Below, piece by piece: positions 35,786-45,490 of a DNA stretch of 64,000 nt. How positions within the stretch are numbered: the first letter of the stretch is position 1; each line of letters opens with the position of its first letter. The position numbers and the translations under genes are program-made. The notes under the pieces were generated by a model. It searched no databases and had not been told where the DNA came from. It saw only the letters and a list, made by a program, of their open reading frames with translations. Source of the stretch: Chitinophaga sp. YR627 (GTDB taxonomy: Bacteria > Bacteroidota > Bacteroidia > Chitinophagales > Chitinophagaceae); the NCBI RefSeq assembly GCF_900114995.1, contig NZ_FOUX01000005.1:1-64000 (forward strand). The letters run 5' to 3'.

Positions 35786-38700
35786 ATGAATGAGAATGCT
35801 GCCCCCAAAAGTGAGATGGAAAGGTTAAGAGCGCTCCAGGAGTACGGGTTGTTGCAACTCATACCCCAGCCGTCCCTCGATCAGTTTAGCATACTGGCGC
35901 CCCTTATCTGTCATTTTCCCTTTTCCGCAATCTGTATTGCCGGAAATGACCAACAACTGATCATTTCTGCTACCGCTGTACCTGGTGTACAGGAAACATC
36001 GCCTGAATGGGGCTTTATGCAGCAGATCGTGCGCAAAGGCCTCTTCACAGAAGTAACAGACACCCTCAATGATCCCCTCACCCGCGATAACAAAGCGGTT
36101 GTGGCAGCGCCTCATATACGTGCATTTGCGGGTTTCCCGTTGCGCGATAAGCAGGGCTTTATGCTGGGTGCGTTCATTGTCATGCATACCGAACCGGCCA
36201 GTCTGACCAGCAACGAGCAGACGGCCTTGTCCATCATTGCAGAAAAGATCTCCAGTACCATACAAATGAACCGGCGGAGGGAAGAAATGCATTATTTCAC
36301 CAGGCTGTTTGACCTTTCCGAAGGACTGGTATGTATCACTGATTTCTCCGGCAGATTGTGGCAATTTAATAAAGCATTCACCACAGTGCTTGGCTGGCCG
36401 GAAGCGGACCTGCAGACGATGTCCGCGCTCGACCTGGTGCATCCTGATGATACGGCCAGCACCGGAAAGGAACTCGCGAAAATAGGGAAAGGTGAATCCA
36501 CCATTTCTTTTGCTCACCGCGTAAGGACTGCCGACGGCGATTACCGCCTGATACAATGGGTGGCCACGCCCGAACCGCACACCGGAAACATCTTTGCCAT
36601 GGGCCGGGATATTACCAGTGAAACACTCAAAGAGCAGGCCCTGATCGAAAGTGAGACCAATGCCCGTACTTTCTTTGAAAACTCGCTGGGAATGATGTGC
36701 CGGCATGACCTCGCCGGTAATATTACCTACGTCAATAAAGCAAGTGCTGACAGCGTCGGATACAGTATAGAGGAACTCTTACAGATGAATCTCTACCAGC
36801 TGATCCCGCAACAATACCATGCTGACCTTGACCAATATCTCATCAATGTCAGAACTAAAGGTAAATTGACGGGCCTGATGCATACACAGCATAAGAAAGG
36901 GCATATCCGTATCTGGCTGTTTAACAATGTGCTGGTCAACGACGGGAAAGGCGGCGCCTATGTCATTGGCAATGCCGCCGATATCACCGAGCGCCATGAA
37001 CTGGAAACAGACCTCAAACGCACCAAGGAGCTCCTGGAGCGTACCAACCAGGTCGCCCGTATCGGTGGATGGGAGTTTGATCTCAGCAATCAGAAATTAT
37101 ACTGGTCGACCGTTACCTGTGAAATACATGAAGTTCCCGAAGACTTCAGGCTCACACCCGAAAATGCCTGGTCATTTTATACCAATGGGAACCGCGCACA
37201 ACTGGACGCCGTTGTACAACAGGCTGTCCTCGACGGTTCTCCCTGGCAGATAGAATTACAGATCACCACCTGGCGCGGCAGAAAACTATGGATCAGATCA
37301 ATAGGGCATGCCGAGTTTGAAGACGGCGTGTGTAAAAGATTATACGGCACCTTCCAGGATATTGACGAAAAGAAAAAGGCGGACCTCGCCATTCAGCAGT
37401 CCAGGCAACTACTGGAAGATGTACTGGAATCTGCTTCTGAGGTCAGCATCATCGCAACTGACCACGAAGGCATCATCACCCTCTTTAACACAGGTGCAGA
37501 AAGACTGCTGGGATATGAAGCCAGAGAGGTCACCGGAAAGGCATCCTGGACCATCCTGCATGCGGAAGAAGAGATCATTAACCGTGGAATCGAATTATCT
37601 GCCTTATCCGGACAGCATATCGAAGGTTTCGGGGTATTCACCTATGTACCCGAACTGGAAGGCTCTGAGCGCCGGGAATGGACCTATATCCGTAAAGACG
37701 GCTCACAGATCATCATATCAATGGTGGTAACCCCGATAAAGGACAATGCGGTTATTACCGGTTATCTCGGCATTGCGGTAGATATCACCGAAAGAAAAAA
37801 GGCAGAACGCGACTTAAAAGAGGCCAAGATCCAGGCGGAATATGCCAGTAAAGCCAAGTCGGAATTCCTGGCCAATATGAGCCATGAAATCCGTACACCG
37901 CTCAATGGCGTGATCGGCTTCACTGACCTCGTACTCAAAACAGCCTTAACCGAAACACAGCAGCAATACGTGTCGATTGTCAATCAATCCGCTAATTCCC
38001 TGCTGAGCATCATTAATGATATTCTTGATTTCTCCAAGATAGAAGCTGGTAAAATAGAACTGGATATCAGTAAATGTGATATCTATGAATTTAGTAGTCA
38101 GGCGAGTGATATATTAAGTTTTCAGGCACAGCAGAAAGGCCTGGAAATGTTGCTGAACGTATCTCCTGAACTCCCCCGTTTTATGTGGGCGGATATCGTC
38201 AGACTCAAACAGATCTTACTCAACCTGTTAAGCAACGCAGTTAAATTCACCGAAAAAGGAGAAATTGAACTGGAGATAAAACCGATCGCCTACCCTTCCC
38301 TGGGTATGACAACCATCCGTTTTGAAGTGCGGGATACCGGTATCGGCATCCGTAAAAACAAACAGGAGAAGATATTCGAAGCCTTCCTCCAGGAGGATAT
38401 TTCCACGACTAAAAGATATGGCGGTACCGGACTCGGATTAAGCATTTCCAATAAACTCCTGGCCCTGATGGGTAGCAGACTGCAACTGGAAAGTGCAACC
38501 GGCAAAGGCAGTACCTTCTTCTTTGATCTGACCGTCAGAACTGAAGACGGCGAACCAATAGAATGGGGTAACATGGACCTCGTCAGGGATGTACTCATCG
38601 TGGATGATAATATCAACAACCGGACGATCCTTAAAACCATGCTGCAGCTGAAAAACATCCGTTTTGACGAAGCTGCCAATGGTATTGAGGCTTTACAATT

Positions 38701-39397
38701 CCTGATGACCAAACAGCACTATGACGTCATCCTGATGGATTACCATATGCCGGTCATGGATGGTATCGAAACTATCCGTAAGATCAGGGAGAATTTCAGC
38801 GAACTGGATAAACATCCCGCCATCATCCTGTTACATAGTTCAGCCGACGATGAAAAGCTGATCAGGGCCTGCGAAGAACTGCATGTCAGTCAGCGGCTGC
38901 TTAAACCTATCAAGATACAGGAGATGTTTCATGCCCTGTCTCATCTGTACACGAAAGAAGATATGGAGAATACACTACAGGTCAATAAAGAATCCCGAAA
39001 AATAAAAGGTAATATCAGAATACTCATTGCTGAAGATAACCCTATCAATATGCTGCTGGCCAGCACGATTATCCGGAAGATCGCACCGGCCTCCCAGATC
39101 GTAGAAGTGAAAAACGGCCGGGAAGCCGTGGAGAGTTGTGAACAACACCTGCCCGATATGATCTTCATGGATATCCAGATGCCTATTGTGAATGGCTATG
39201 AAGCCACCGGCAGGATCAGAGAATTGAGTCCGCATGTACACATCCCTATTATCGCACTGACAGCCGGTAATGTAAAAGGAGAACGTGATAAGTGTCTGGC
39301 CGCAGGTATGGATGATTTTGTCACTAAACCTTTTGTCGAGAGCAACCTGGTAGCAGTGTTTGAGAAATGGTTGACCCGGCGTTCTGTGGGGAGGTGA
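35786..39397 (+). CDS. Soluble GAF/multi-PAS hybrid histidine kinase with two receivers
   Basis: A 1203-residue cytoplasmic hybrid kinase with no membrane segment. Order: GAF (about 10-160), PAS at about 165-290, 290-405, 405-530 (PAS_3-like, with SNQKLYWSTVTCEIHEVPE) and 535-665, coiled coil, HisKA with His700 in NMSHEIRTPLNG, HATPase_c about 810-930 (GTGLGLSIS), receiver one about 935-1055 (VDDNINN, LMDYHMPVMDG) and receiver two about 1075-1195 (AEDNPIN, FMDIQMPIVNG, TKPF). All motifs look complete. The PAS tandem and GAF would read several internal signals such as redox or light. No DNA-binding partner is adjacent, so its target is unknown. Confidence 0.95.
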   Translation: MNENAAPKSEMERLRALQEYGLLQLIPQPSLDQFSILAPLICHFPFSAICIAGNDQQLIISATAVPGVQETSPEWGFMQQIVRKGLFTEVTDTLNDPLTRDNKAVVAAPHIRAFAGFPLRDKQGFMLGAFIVMHTEPASLTSNEQTALSIIAEKISSTIQMNRRREEMHYFTRLFDLSEGLVCITDFSGRLWQFNKAFTTVLGWPEADLQTMSALDLVHPDDTASTGKELAKIGKGESTISFAHRVRTADGDYRLIQWVATPEPHTGNIFAMGRDITSETLKEQALIESETNARTFFENSLGMMCRHDLAGNITYVNKASADSVGYSIEELLQMNLYQLIPQQYHADLDQYLINVRTKGKLTGLMHTQHKKGHIRIWLFNNVLVNDGKGGAYVIGNAADITERHELETDLKRTKELLERTNQVARIGGWEFDLSNQKLYWSTVTCEIHEVPEDFRLTPENAWSFYTNGNRAQLDAVVQQAVLDGSPWQIELQITTWRGRKLWIRSIGHAEFEDGVCKRLYGTFQDIDEKKKADLAIQQSRQLLEDVLESASEVSIIATDHEGIITLFNTGAERLLGYEAREVTGKASWTILHAEEEIINRGIELSALSGQHIEGFGVFTYVPELEGSERREWTYIRKDGSQIIISMVVTPIKDNAVITGYLGIAVDITERKKAERDLKEAKIQAEYASKAKSEFLANMSHEIRTPLNGVIGFTDLVLKTALTETQQQYVSIVNQSANSLLSIINDILDFSKIEAGKIELDISKCDIYEFSSQASDILSFQAQQKGLEMLLNVSPELPRFMWADIVRLKQILLNLLSNAVKFTEKGEIELEIKPIAYPSLGMTTIRFEVRDTGIGIRKNKQEKIFEAFLQEDISTTKRYGGTGLGLSISNKLLALMGSRLQLESATGKGSTFFFDLTVRTEDGEPIEWGNMDLVRDVLIVDDNINNRTILKTMLQLKNIRFDEAANGIEALQFLMTKQHYDVILMDYHMPVMDGIETIRKIRENFSELDKHPAIILLHSSADDEKLIRACEELHVSQRLLKPIKIQEMFHALSHLYTKEDMENTLQVNKESRKIKGNIRILIAEDNPINMLLASTIIRKIAPASQIVEVKNGREAVESCEQHLPDMIFMDIQMPIVNGYEATGRIRELSPHVHIPIIALTAGNVKGERDKCLAAGMDDFVTKPFVESNLVAVFEKWLTRRSVGR

Positions 39398-39459
39398 TCT
39401 TTTCGGCGGAAATACTTGTCTGCGCCGCTTTTTCGCCCTATTCCTTCGATTAAACCCTT

Positions 39460-39540
39460 ACTACGCCGGTATTATGCCGCTATTTGTCCGCTCATGAGCG
39501 AAGAGATAGCGGCATAATACCGGTGTAATAGCGGTGTAAT
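39460..39540. repeat. Inverted array of 11-bp units with long hairpin
   Basis: Forward 11-bp units at 39460, 39471 and 39482 (ACTACGCCGGT, ATTATGCCGCT, ATTTGTCCGCT) are followed by complementary-sense units at 39497, 39508, 39519 and 39530 (AGCGAAGAGAT, AGCGGCATAAT, ACCGGTGTAAT, AGCGGTGTAAT). The arms give a perfect 18-bp inverted repeat, 39466-39483 against 39506-39523, and the loop itself contains the 12-bp palindrome CGCTCATGAGCG (39489-39500). It lies between a plus-strand and a minus-strand gene, so it may work as a terminator, but its 11-bp unit design matches the arrays at 140-359. Confidence 0.85.
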
Positions 39541-39578
39541 GCGGAAAATACAGCAAGAAATACGTTATAACTCCTTTA

Positions 39579-40034
39579 CTATTGACCACATTGTTTTCGT
39601 ATAATTTTAAGCCAGCTTGAATCGTATGTAAGTGTTAACACACTATCCCTGCTGGGAGACAGATCAATTAGCGTCCCGGTTTCCAGATCAAGATTTAATA
39701 TTCCCAATAATGCACTATCCCCGTTACTTATATGATAAACATTTATCCCCAATGAGCCATCATCACCTGGCTCATCGCTGATGTGGATGCGATAACCCGA
39801 TAGTTGCAAATTTTCAAGTGGCGTATAATTGCTTGTCTGAAACATCCGATTAAGTGCTTCATCACAATCTATACCACTCCTATTTCCTGATTGCTCCTCT
39901 TCAATAGCACGGCTTCCTACAGCAGTATCTTTTTGAGAAGCCACGATTGTGCTGTCATTTACGACAACCGCTTTGGACGTTTCATTACACGCCCAGATAA
40001 CAATACAAAAAAGTAAAAACCAACATCTATTCAT
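39579..40034 (-). CDS. Uncharacterised small lipoprotein
   Basis: A 151-residue lipoprotein with signal peptide MNRCWFLLFCIVI and lipobox IWAC (Cys about 16). The mature part begins with a Ser/Thr/Ala-rich linker, then a compact domain (about 50-150) with a conserved-looking LSGYRIHISDEPGDDGSLG and a terminal KIIRKQCGQ. One Cys near residue 56 and one at the C-terminus could pair. No family recognised. The upstream 250 bp to the AraC gene is A/T-rich, more so than neighbouring genes, which hints at a recent or weakly conserved gene. Confidence 0.65.
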   Translation of the reverse strand: MNRCWFLLFCIVIWACNETSKAVVVNDSTIVASQKDTAVGSRAIEEEQSGNRSGIDCDEALNRMFQTSNYTPLENLQLSGYRIHISDEPGDDGSLGINVYHISNGDSALLGILNLDLETGTLIDLSPSRDSVLTLTYDSSWLKIIRKQCGQ

Positions 40035-40193
40035 TAGAGATATAATTTAGTATAGGAGATATTTCAGGTAAACTCAGCGCTAACTTTCCAGTGAGCAAAG
40101 TTATGTACTAATGATAATATTGCAATTTTTCACATATTACTCTTTTAGTATTGTAACTACTCCCCATTTCCTTCATATTAAGCCAGCTTCCCC

Positions 40194-40201
40194 TATGTTT
40201 G
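40194..40201 (+). promoter_or_regulatory. Possible -7 box for the AraC regulator
   Basis: TATGTTTG matches TAnnTTTG and lies 85 bp upstream of the chosen AraC start at 40286. No strong -33 element at the right distance. Confidence 0.35.
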
Positions 40202-40285
40202 ATTTTTGCAGCAAATAGATTGAATATGGTAGCAGTCCCCCCTGTGAAAGGATATAATTTTGCATCGTTATTTAATCTATACACC

Positions 40286-41185
40286 ATGGACCAAATATAT
40301 ACTGTTGAGGATTTCTACCGCGCCAAGCTCAATTGGATGCCAGAGAATCTGAAGAACGAACTGGGTCATTTCAATGTATTCAGACTGAGTGATTTTGTAC
40401 ATAACAGTACTAAATGTGAGTCGTATGTACGTAAGGAATACTTTAAAGTAAGCCTGATCAATGGTCGCCATAAATATGAATATGCAGATAAAACCATTCA
40501 GATAGAAGACAATGCACTGATCTTTGGCAATCCCAATGTCCCCTATCACTGGGAACCAATGGGAGACACACTTTCCGGATATGTCTGCATATTCACAGAG
40601 TCATTCTTTCATCAGTTTGGCGCTGCAAAACTCAACGAATACCCGGTATTCAAACCTGGTGGGCATCCGATCTATTTTCTTTCTGACACACAAAAACAAC
40701 GTATCTCCAACGTCTTCAACCGTATGTTTGATGAGATCAGTTCGGAGTATACCTACAAATACGATGTGATCAGAAACCTTGTATTCGAACTCGTACACGA
40801 AGCCATGAAAATGGAACCGGCCACCACATTATTTACCAATAGTAATGCCTTCGCTCGTATCGCATCTCTCTTTCTGGAACTACTCGAAAGACAGTTCCCT
40901 ATCTCCTCTCCCATGCAACGGGTGAAATTCCGTTCACCAACTGATTTCGCCGGACAACTATCCGTGCATGTCAATTCACTGAACAGGGCACTGAAGGAGA
41001 CTACTGGTAAAACCACTTCACAACTGATCTCACAGCGTATATTACAGGAAGCCCGTTCCTTACTGAAATATACAGACTGGAACATCTCTGAGATCTCCTG
41101 GTGTCTGGGTTTCGAAGAACTACCACACTTTATCAACTTCTTTAAAAAGAATGTACAGGTAACACCTAAGTCTTACCGTAGCTAA
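40286..41185 (+). CDS. AraC-family transcriptional regulator of the RND efflux operon
   Basis: A 299-residue AraC/XylS regulator. I prefer the ATG at 40286 (MDQIYTVEDFYRAKLN), the usual start for this Bacteroidota subgroup, over the in-frame ATG at 40199, which overlaps the possible -7 box and adds an atypical lead. The N-terminal part is a cupin-like sensing domain (about 30-150). The C-terminal DNA-binding domain (about 200-299) has the two helix-turn-helix motifs, HVNSLNRALKETTGKTTSQL and ISEISWCLGFEELPHFINFF, ending in the typical TPKSYR. It precedes the RND operon by about 100 bp in the same direction, so it probably controls it. Confidence 0.9.
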   Translation: MDQIYTVEDFYRAKLNWMPENLKNELGHFNVFRLSDFVHNSTKCESYVRKEYFKVSLINGRHKYEYADKTIQIEDNALIFGNPNVPYHWEPMGDTLSGYVCIFTESFFHQFGAAKLNEYPVFKPGGHPIYFLSDTQKQRISNVFNRMFDEISSEYTYKYDVIRNLVFELVHEAMKMEPATTLFTNSNAFARIASLFLELLERQFPISSPMQRVKFRSPTDFAGQLSVHVNSLNRALKETTGKTTSQLISQRILQEARSLLKYTDWNISEISWCLGFEELPHFINFFKKNVQVTPKSYRS

Positions 41186-41286
41186 GCATACATCATAAAT
41201 GCGCAACCAGGAGAATAACCGGCATCCATATGCCGGCATGACATTGCCATGCCCGTACATCACCATAAAACATAAAATACAATACG

Positions 41287-42348
41287 ATGAGTAACGATCT
41301 TATCAAACAACAAACACTACTATTATTCGCAGGTATTGTGATAACGCTATCCGCCTGCGCAACATCCGCATCCGACAAAAAACAGGATCATACAAAGGTA
41401 GCGACTCCCGGTATTCCCGTGGATGCGATGATACTCAAACCGGAAAACCTTTCCGAAAACATGGAGATCTCCGGTACACTCGCCGCGGTACAGGAAGTGA
41501 ATATCATGAGTGAATTAAGCAGAAAGGTAAGCAGCGTATATGCGGCAGAAGGTAAACAGGTGGGCGCTGGTACCCTGTTGTTTAAATTAGATGATGCGGA
41601 TCTACAGGCGCAACTCGACCAATATCTGCAACAGGAAAAACTCGCTGTCATCAATGAACGCCGCCTGGCTGATCTGATCGCCAATCAGGCTGCCATACAA
41701 CAGGACTATGACCAGGCATTAACCAGTTTACGCGTATTACAGGCACAGATCAGACAGATCAGGGTGAATATCGAAAAGACGCGTATAACCGCTCCTTTTG
41801 CGGGTAAAATAGGCCTGGTGAATATACATCCCGGCGCCCTGGTTACGCCCGGACAAACGCTCACCACCCTGGAAGACAAAAGCAGGATAAAAGTAGACTT
41901 CTACATTCCTGAAAAATATGCCGCCAATTTCAAAACCGGCGATCCTATTCACTTCAAAGTGGAATCCAACAATAAAGATTACGATGGTACCATCATCGCG
42001 CAGGAAGCAAAGCTGAACAATGACACCCGTACACTGCTGCTAAGGGCCATTACCGGCAATACAGACGGCGAACTGCTGCCTGGTCAGAGCGCCAGGGTAT
42101 CTGTCAGTTTACACAATGTAAAGGACGCTGTGATGGTGCCTAATCAGGCATTGATGCCCTCCGCAGCTGGCTACAGCGTATTTGTGATAAAAAATGGTAA
42201 GGCCGATATCAAAACAGTAAAGACCGGCGAGCGTAATGCCAATACCATCCACATCACCGAAGGACTGACAACCGGCGATACAGTAGTCACCAGTAACATG
42301 CTTCGCCTCTCACCTGGTGCAGCTGTACAATTTACTTCCATCAAATAA
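41287..42348 (+). CDS. RND efflux periplasmic adaptor (membrane fusion protein)
   Basis: A 353-residue HlyD/AcrA-like adaptor lipoprotein. The signal ends in a lipobox (LSAC, Cys about 20), so it is anchored to the inner membrane. Domains in order: barrel-sandwich half (about 45-90, ISGTLAAVQEVNIMSELSRKV), a short alpha-hairpin (about 95-160), second lipoyl half (ITAPFAGKIGLVNIHPGALV), a beta-barrel (about 185-265) and membrane-proximal domain (about 275-353). It links the RND pump 8 bp downstream to the TolC-like channel. Length and order are normal for the family. Confidence 0.93.
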   Translation: MSNDLIKQQTLLLFAGIVITLSACATSASDKKQDHTKVATPGIPVDAMILKPENLSENMEISGTLAAVQEVNIMSELSRKVSSVYAAEGKQVGAGTLLFKLDDADLQAQLDQYLQQEKLAVINERRLADLIANQAAIQQDYDQALTSLRVLQAQIRQIRVNIEKTRITAPFAGKIGLVNIHPGALVTPGQTLTTLEDKSRIKVDFYIPEKYAANFKTGDPIHFKVESNNKDYDGTIIAQEAKLNNDTRTLLLRAITGNTDGELLPGQSARVSVSLHNVKDAVMVPNQALMPSAAGYSVFVIKNGKADIKTVKTGERNANTIHITEGLTTGDTVVTSNMLRLSPGAAVQFTSIK

Positions 42349-42356
42349 CATCCATC

Positions 42357-45300
42357 ATGGCATCTTTATCTAAAATAAGTATCACCCGCCCCGTACTGGC
42401 GGCTGTCATGTCAGTACTGATCCTGCTGCTGGGTATCGTCGGATATTTCTTCCTGGGTACCAGGGAATATCCGGTAGTCGATTCTCCGGTAGTCACGATC
42501 ACAACAGTATATCCCGGCGCAAGCGCCGATGTGATCGCATCACAGGTTACCAAACCACTGGAAGAAGCGATTGCAGAAGCTAATGGTATCCGTACCATCA
42601 AATCCGTTTCCCGTGAACAGGTCAGTGTTATTTCTGTCGAATTCAACCTGAATACCGACCTGGAAGCCGCGGCCAGTGATGTACGCGACAAGGTATCCAA
42701 ATCAAGGATGCAGCTACCGACAGACATTGAACCGCCTGTGGTAGAAAAGTCAGGTCCTTCAGAAGCACTGGTATTCCTGATCGTACAGAGTAAAACAAAA
42801 AGTCTGGAAGATATCACCGACTTCGTCAATACCAATATCAAAGAAAGACTGCAGTCTATTCCTGGTGTACGTCTTGTCAATGTGTATGTAGGTCGTAAAA
42901 GATCTATGCGCCTGCGCATGGACCCTGTTAAGATGAGTGCTTACGGACTGACACCAGCTGATATACAACAGGCCTTACAGCGTGAAAACGTAGAACTGCC
43001 CAGTGGCAGGATCGAAGGACAAAATGCAGAAGTCTCTCTCCGCACAAAAGGAAGACTGGTCACAGAAGATGATTTCAACAACATGATCATCAGCCAGAAA
43101 AACGGCGCCATGATCCGTTTCAAAGATATCGGTATAGCCGTCATGTCGTCTAAGAACGAGCGTACCTCCATGATCACCTTCAGAGGACCTACGGCTAATT
43201 TCAGCGTGGGTACGAATGTGAGTCCGCAGCGTGGCGCTAACTCACTCGCTATCGTGGATGAGTTTAACAAACGTTTCGAAGAGATCAAAAAGACAGCTCC
43301 CAAAGACTACGAGATCACATTGGGTAAGGACTTTACCGAACCTGTACGTAATTCACTGGAAGAAGTAGAAGAATCGCTTTTCCTGGCCTTTATGCTCGTA
43401 TCGCTGATCATCTTCATATTCCTGCGTGACTGGCGTAGTACCATCATCCCTTTAGTGGCTATCCCGGTGTCTATTATCTCCGCATTCTTCATCATGTATG
43501 TAGCTAACTACTCCATCAACGTACTCACCTTACTGGGTCTCGTGCTGGCGATCGGTCTGGTAGTGGATGATGCGATCGTAGTACTGGAAAACATCTATAG
43601 TAAAGTAGAAGAAGGCATGACGCCAAAAGAAGCAGCGATCAAAGGATCTGATGAGATCTTTTTTGCCGTGATATCTACTACTATCACACTGGCGACTGTA
43701 TTCCTGCCCATTCTTTTCCTCGGTGGTGTAACCGGACAACTATTCCGTGAATTCGCAGTAGTCGTATCCGGATCAGTGATGGTCTCTGCATTCGTCGCAT
43801 TGACATTATCTCCGATGATGAGCGCCTATCTGCTGAAAGCACATACCGGCCATAACTGGTTATACCGTAAGACAGAACCTTACTTCATCGCCTTCAATAA
43901 TGCCTATGAAAGGTCATTAAAAGCCTTCCTGCGGGTACGCTGGGTAGCGTTTATACTATTAGCTGCTTCCTTCGGAATAACTTGCTGGCTGCTACCCAAA
44001 CTGCCTTCTGAACTGGCGCCACTGGAAGACCGTTCCAGTATCGGCATCGCGGTGATCGCACCGGAAGGAACGTCTTTTGAAAGTATGGAAGCGACCATGA
44101 AAGAAATAGGTCAGTATATCAAAGACTCTATTCCCGACCATAAGGATGATATCACCTATGCAGTCACCGCAGGTGCAGTTGGCGACCTGGAACAACCGGT
44201 TAACAGCGGCTTTCACTGGATCTTCCTGGAGAAACCGGAACACCGGAAAAGTAAACTGACACAGGCACAGATCTATGATAAACTGGTAGCAGCATCCGGC
44301 AGGTTCCGTAATGTGTTGTTCATCCCTATTCAGTTTCCAACCATCAGTACAGGCGATAATACACAACCCGTACAGTACGTCGTACAGGCGCCCGGACTGA
44401 AAGAACTGACCGCCCTCATGCCGAAGCTCATGGAGGAAGTCTACAAAAATAAAAAACTCGTCTTCTCAGACCCCGACTTTAAGATCAACCGCCCGGAAGT
44501 AGGTATCAGCATCGACCGTGACAGAGCAGCGCAATTAGGTATCTCTACAGAAGAAATAGGGCGTACGCTGCAACTGGCACTAAGCGGAAGAAGATACGGG
44601 TATTTCATTTACAACGACAGACAGTATGAAGTGATCGGGCAACTGGACCGCAAGGATCGCTCCGCACCTACTGATCTGCGTTCCCTGAATATCAAAACAC
44701 CGACAGGTGAAATGGTATCACTGGACAATCTCGTACAACTGAAAGACGCGATCAGTCCATCTGCTATCTATCGCTATGATCAGGCATACAGTGCTACCAT
44801 CTCTGCAACACCGGCACCGGGTGTCAGTCTGGCGGAAGCGATCAAAGAAATGAATGAGATCACGAAAAAGGTATTACCCAAAGATTTCCGCACCAGTCTC
44901 GCCGGACAAAGCCGCGACTATGCAGAAGGTAGTTCCAGTCTGATGTACGCATTCCTCTTTGCCATTGTGCTCATCTATCTCGTACTGGCTGCACAGTTTG
45001 AGAGTCTGCGTGATCCTTTTATCATCCTGCTGACGGTCCCTATGGCACTCGCAGGTGCATTAATGAGTCTCTGGTTCACCGCACAGACGGTCAATATCTT
45101 CAGTCAGATCGGTATCATTATGCTGATTGGTCTGATCACCAAAAATGGTATCCTGATCGTAGAGTTTGCCAACCATGCCAAACAGGAAGGTGCTTCGCCA
45201 CTGGAGGCCGCCAGGGCCAGTGCAGTATCACGATTCAGACCTATCCTCATGACCACCCTCGCTATGATATTAGGTACACTGCCAATTGCGCTTTCGCTGG

Positions 45301-45470
45301 GCGCTTCTTCCGGCAGCCGTAAGTCACTGGGTATCGTAGTTGTAGGCGGATTGGTATTCGCAGGTATATTGACGCTCTATGTCATCCCTGCTGTCTATTC
45401 CTACTTCTCCGCCCATAAAAAACCAGCTGCACATACAACGAAAAAGAATGAAAGCATCGCAGCGGTTTGA
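42357..45470 (+). CDS. RND multidrug efflux transporter, AcrB/HAE1 type
   Basis: A 1037-residue inner-membrane pump with the twelve-helix RND topology. The N-terminus (SKISITRPVLAAVMSVLILLLGIVGYFFL) is helix one; the two periplasmic porter halves carry motifs such as YPGASADVIASQVTKPLEEAI and FSVGTNVSPQRG; helix four holds GLVLAIGLVVDDAIVVLENIY with the proton-relay Asp pair; and helix ten GIIMLIGLITKNGILIVEFAN carries the conserved Lys. It belongs to the hydrophobe/amphiphile efflux family, so substrates are drugs, detergents or metabolites rather than metal ions. The adaptor is 8 bp upstream and the outer-membrane channel 20 bp downstream. Confidence 0.95.
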   Translation: MASLSKISITRPVLAAVMSVLILLLGIVGYFFLGTREYPVVDSPVVTITTVYPGASADVIASQVTKPLEEAIAEANGIRTIKSVSREQVSVISVEFNLNTDLEAAASDVRDKVSKSRMQLPTDIEPPVVEKSGPSEALVFLIVQSKTKSLEDITDFVNTNIKERLQSIPGVRLVNVYVGRKRSMRLRMDPVKMSAYGLTPADIQQALQRENVELPSGRIEGQNAEVSLRTKGRLVTEDDFNNMIISQKNGAMIRFKDIGIAVMSSKNERTSMITFRGPTANFSVGTNVSPQRGANSLAIVDEFNKRFEEIKKTAPKDYEITLGKDFTEPVRNSLEEVEESLFLAFMLVSLIIFIFLRDWRSTIIPLVAIPVSIISAFFIMYVANYSINVLTLLGLVLAIGLVVDDAIVVLENIYSKVEEGMTPKEAAIKGSDEIFFAVISTTITLATVFLPILFLGGVTGQLFREFAVVVSGSVMVSAFVALTLSPMMSAYLLKAHTGHNWLYRKTEPYFIAFNNAYERSLKAFLRVRWVAFILLAASFGITCWLLPKLPSELAPLEDRSSIGIAVIAPEGTSFESMEATMKEIGQYIKDSIPDHKDDITYAVTAGAVGDLEQPVNSGFHWIFLEKPEHRKSKLTQAQIYDKLVAASGRFRNVLFIPIQFPTISTGDNTQPVQYVVQAPGLKELTALMPKLMEEVYKNKKLVFSDPDFKINRPEVGISIDRDRAAQLGISTEEIGRTLQLALSGRRYGYFIYNDRQYEVIGQLDRKDRSAPTDLRSLNIKTPTGEMVSLDNLVQLKDAISPSAIYRYDQAYSATISATPAPGVSLAEAIKEMNEITKKVLPKDFRTSLAGQSRDYAEGSSSLMYAFLFAIVLIYLVLAAQFESLRDPFIILLTVPMALAGALMSLWFTAQTVNIFSQIGIIMLIGLITKNGILIVEFANHAKQEGASPLEAARASAVSRFRPILMTTLAMILGTLPIALSLGASSGSRKSLGIVVVGGLVFAGILTLYVIPAVYSYFSAHKKPAAHTTKKNESIAAV

Positions 45471-45490
45471 GGATTTAAAACAAACAGATC

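Noticed and set aside
35825..36706. 293-residue minus-strand open frame inside the multi-PAS kinase
   Set aside because: Antisense to a protein with clear GAF and PAS domains; no domain, signal or start context in the antisense frame.
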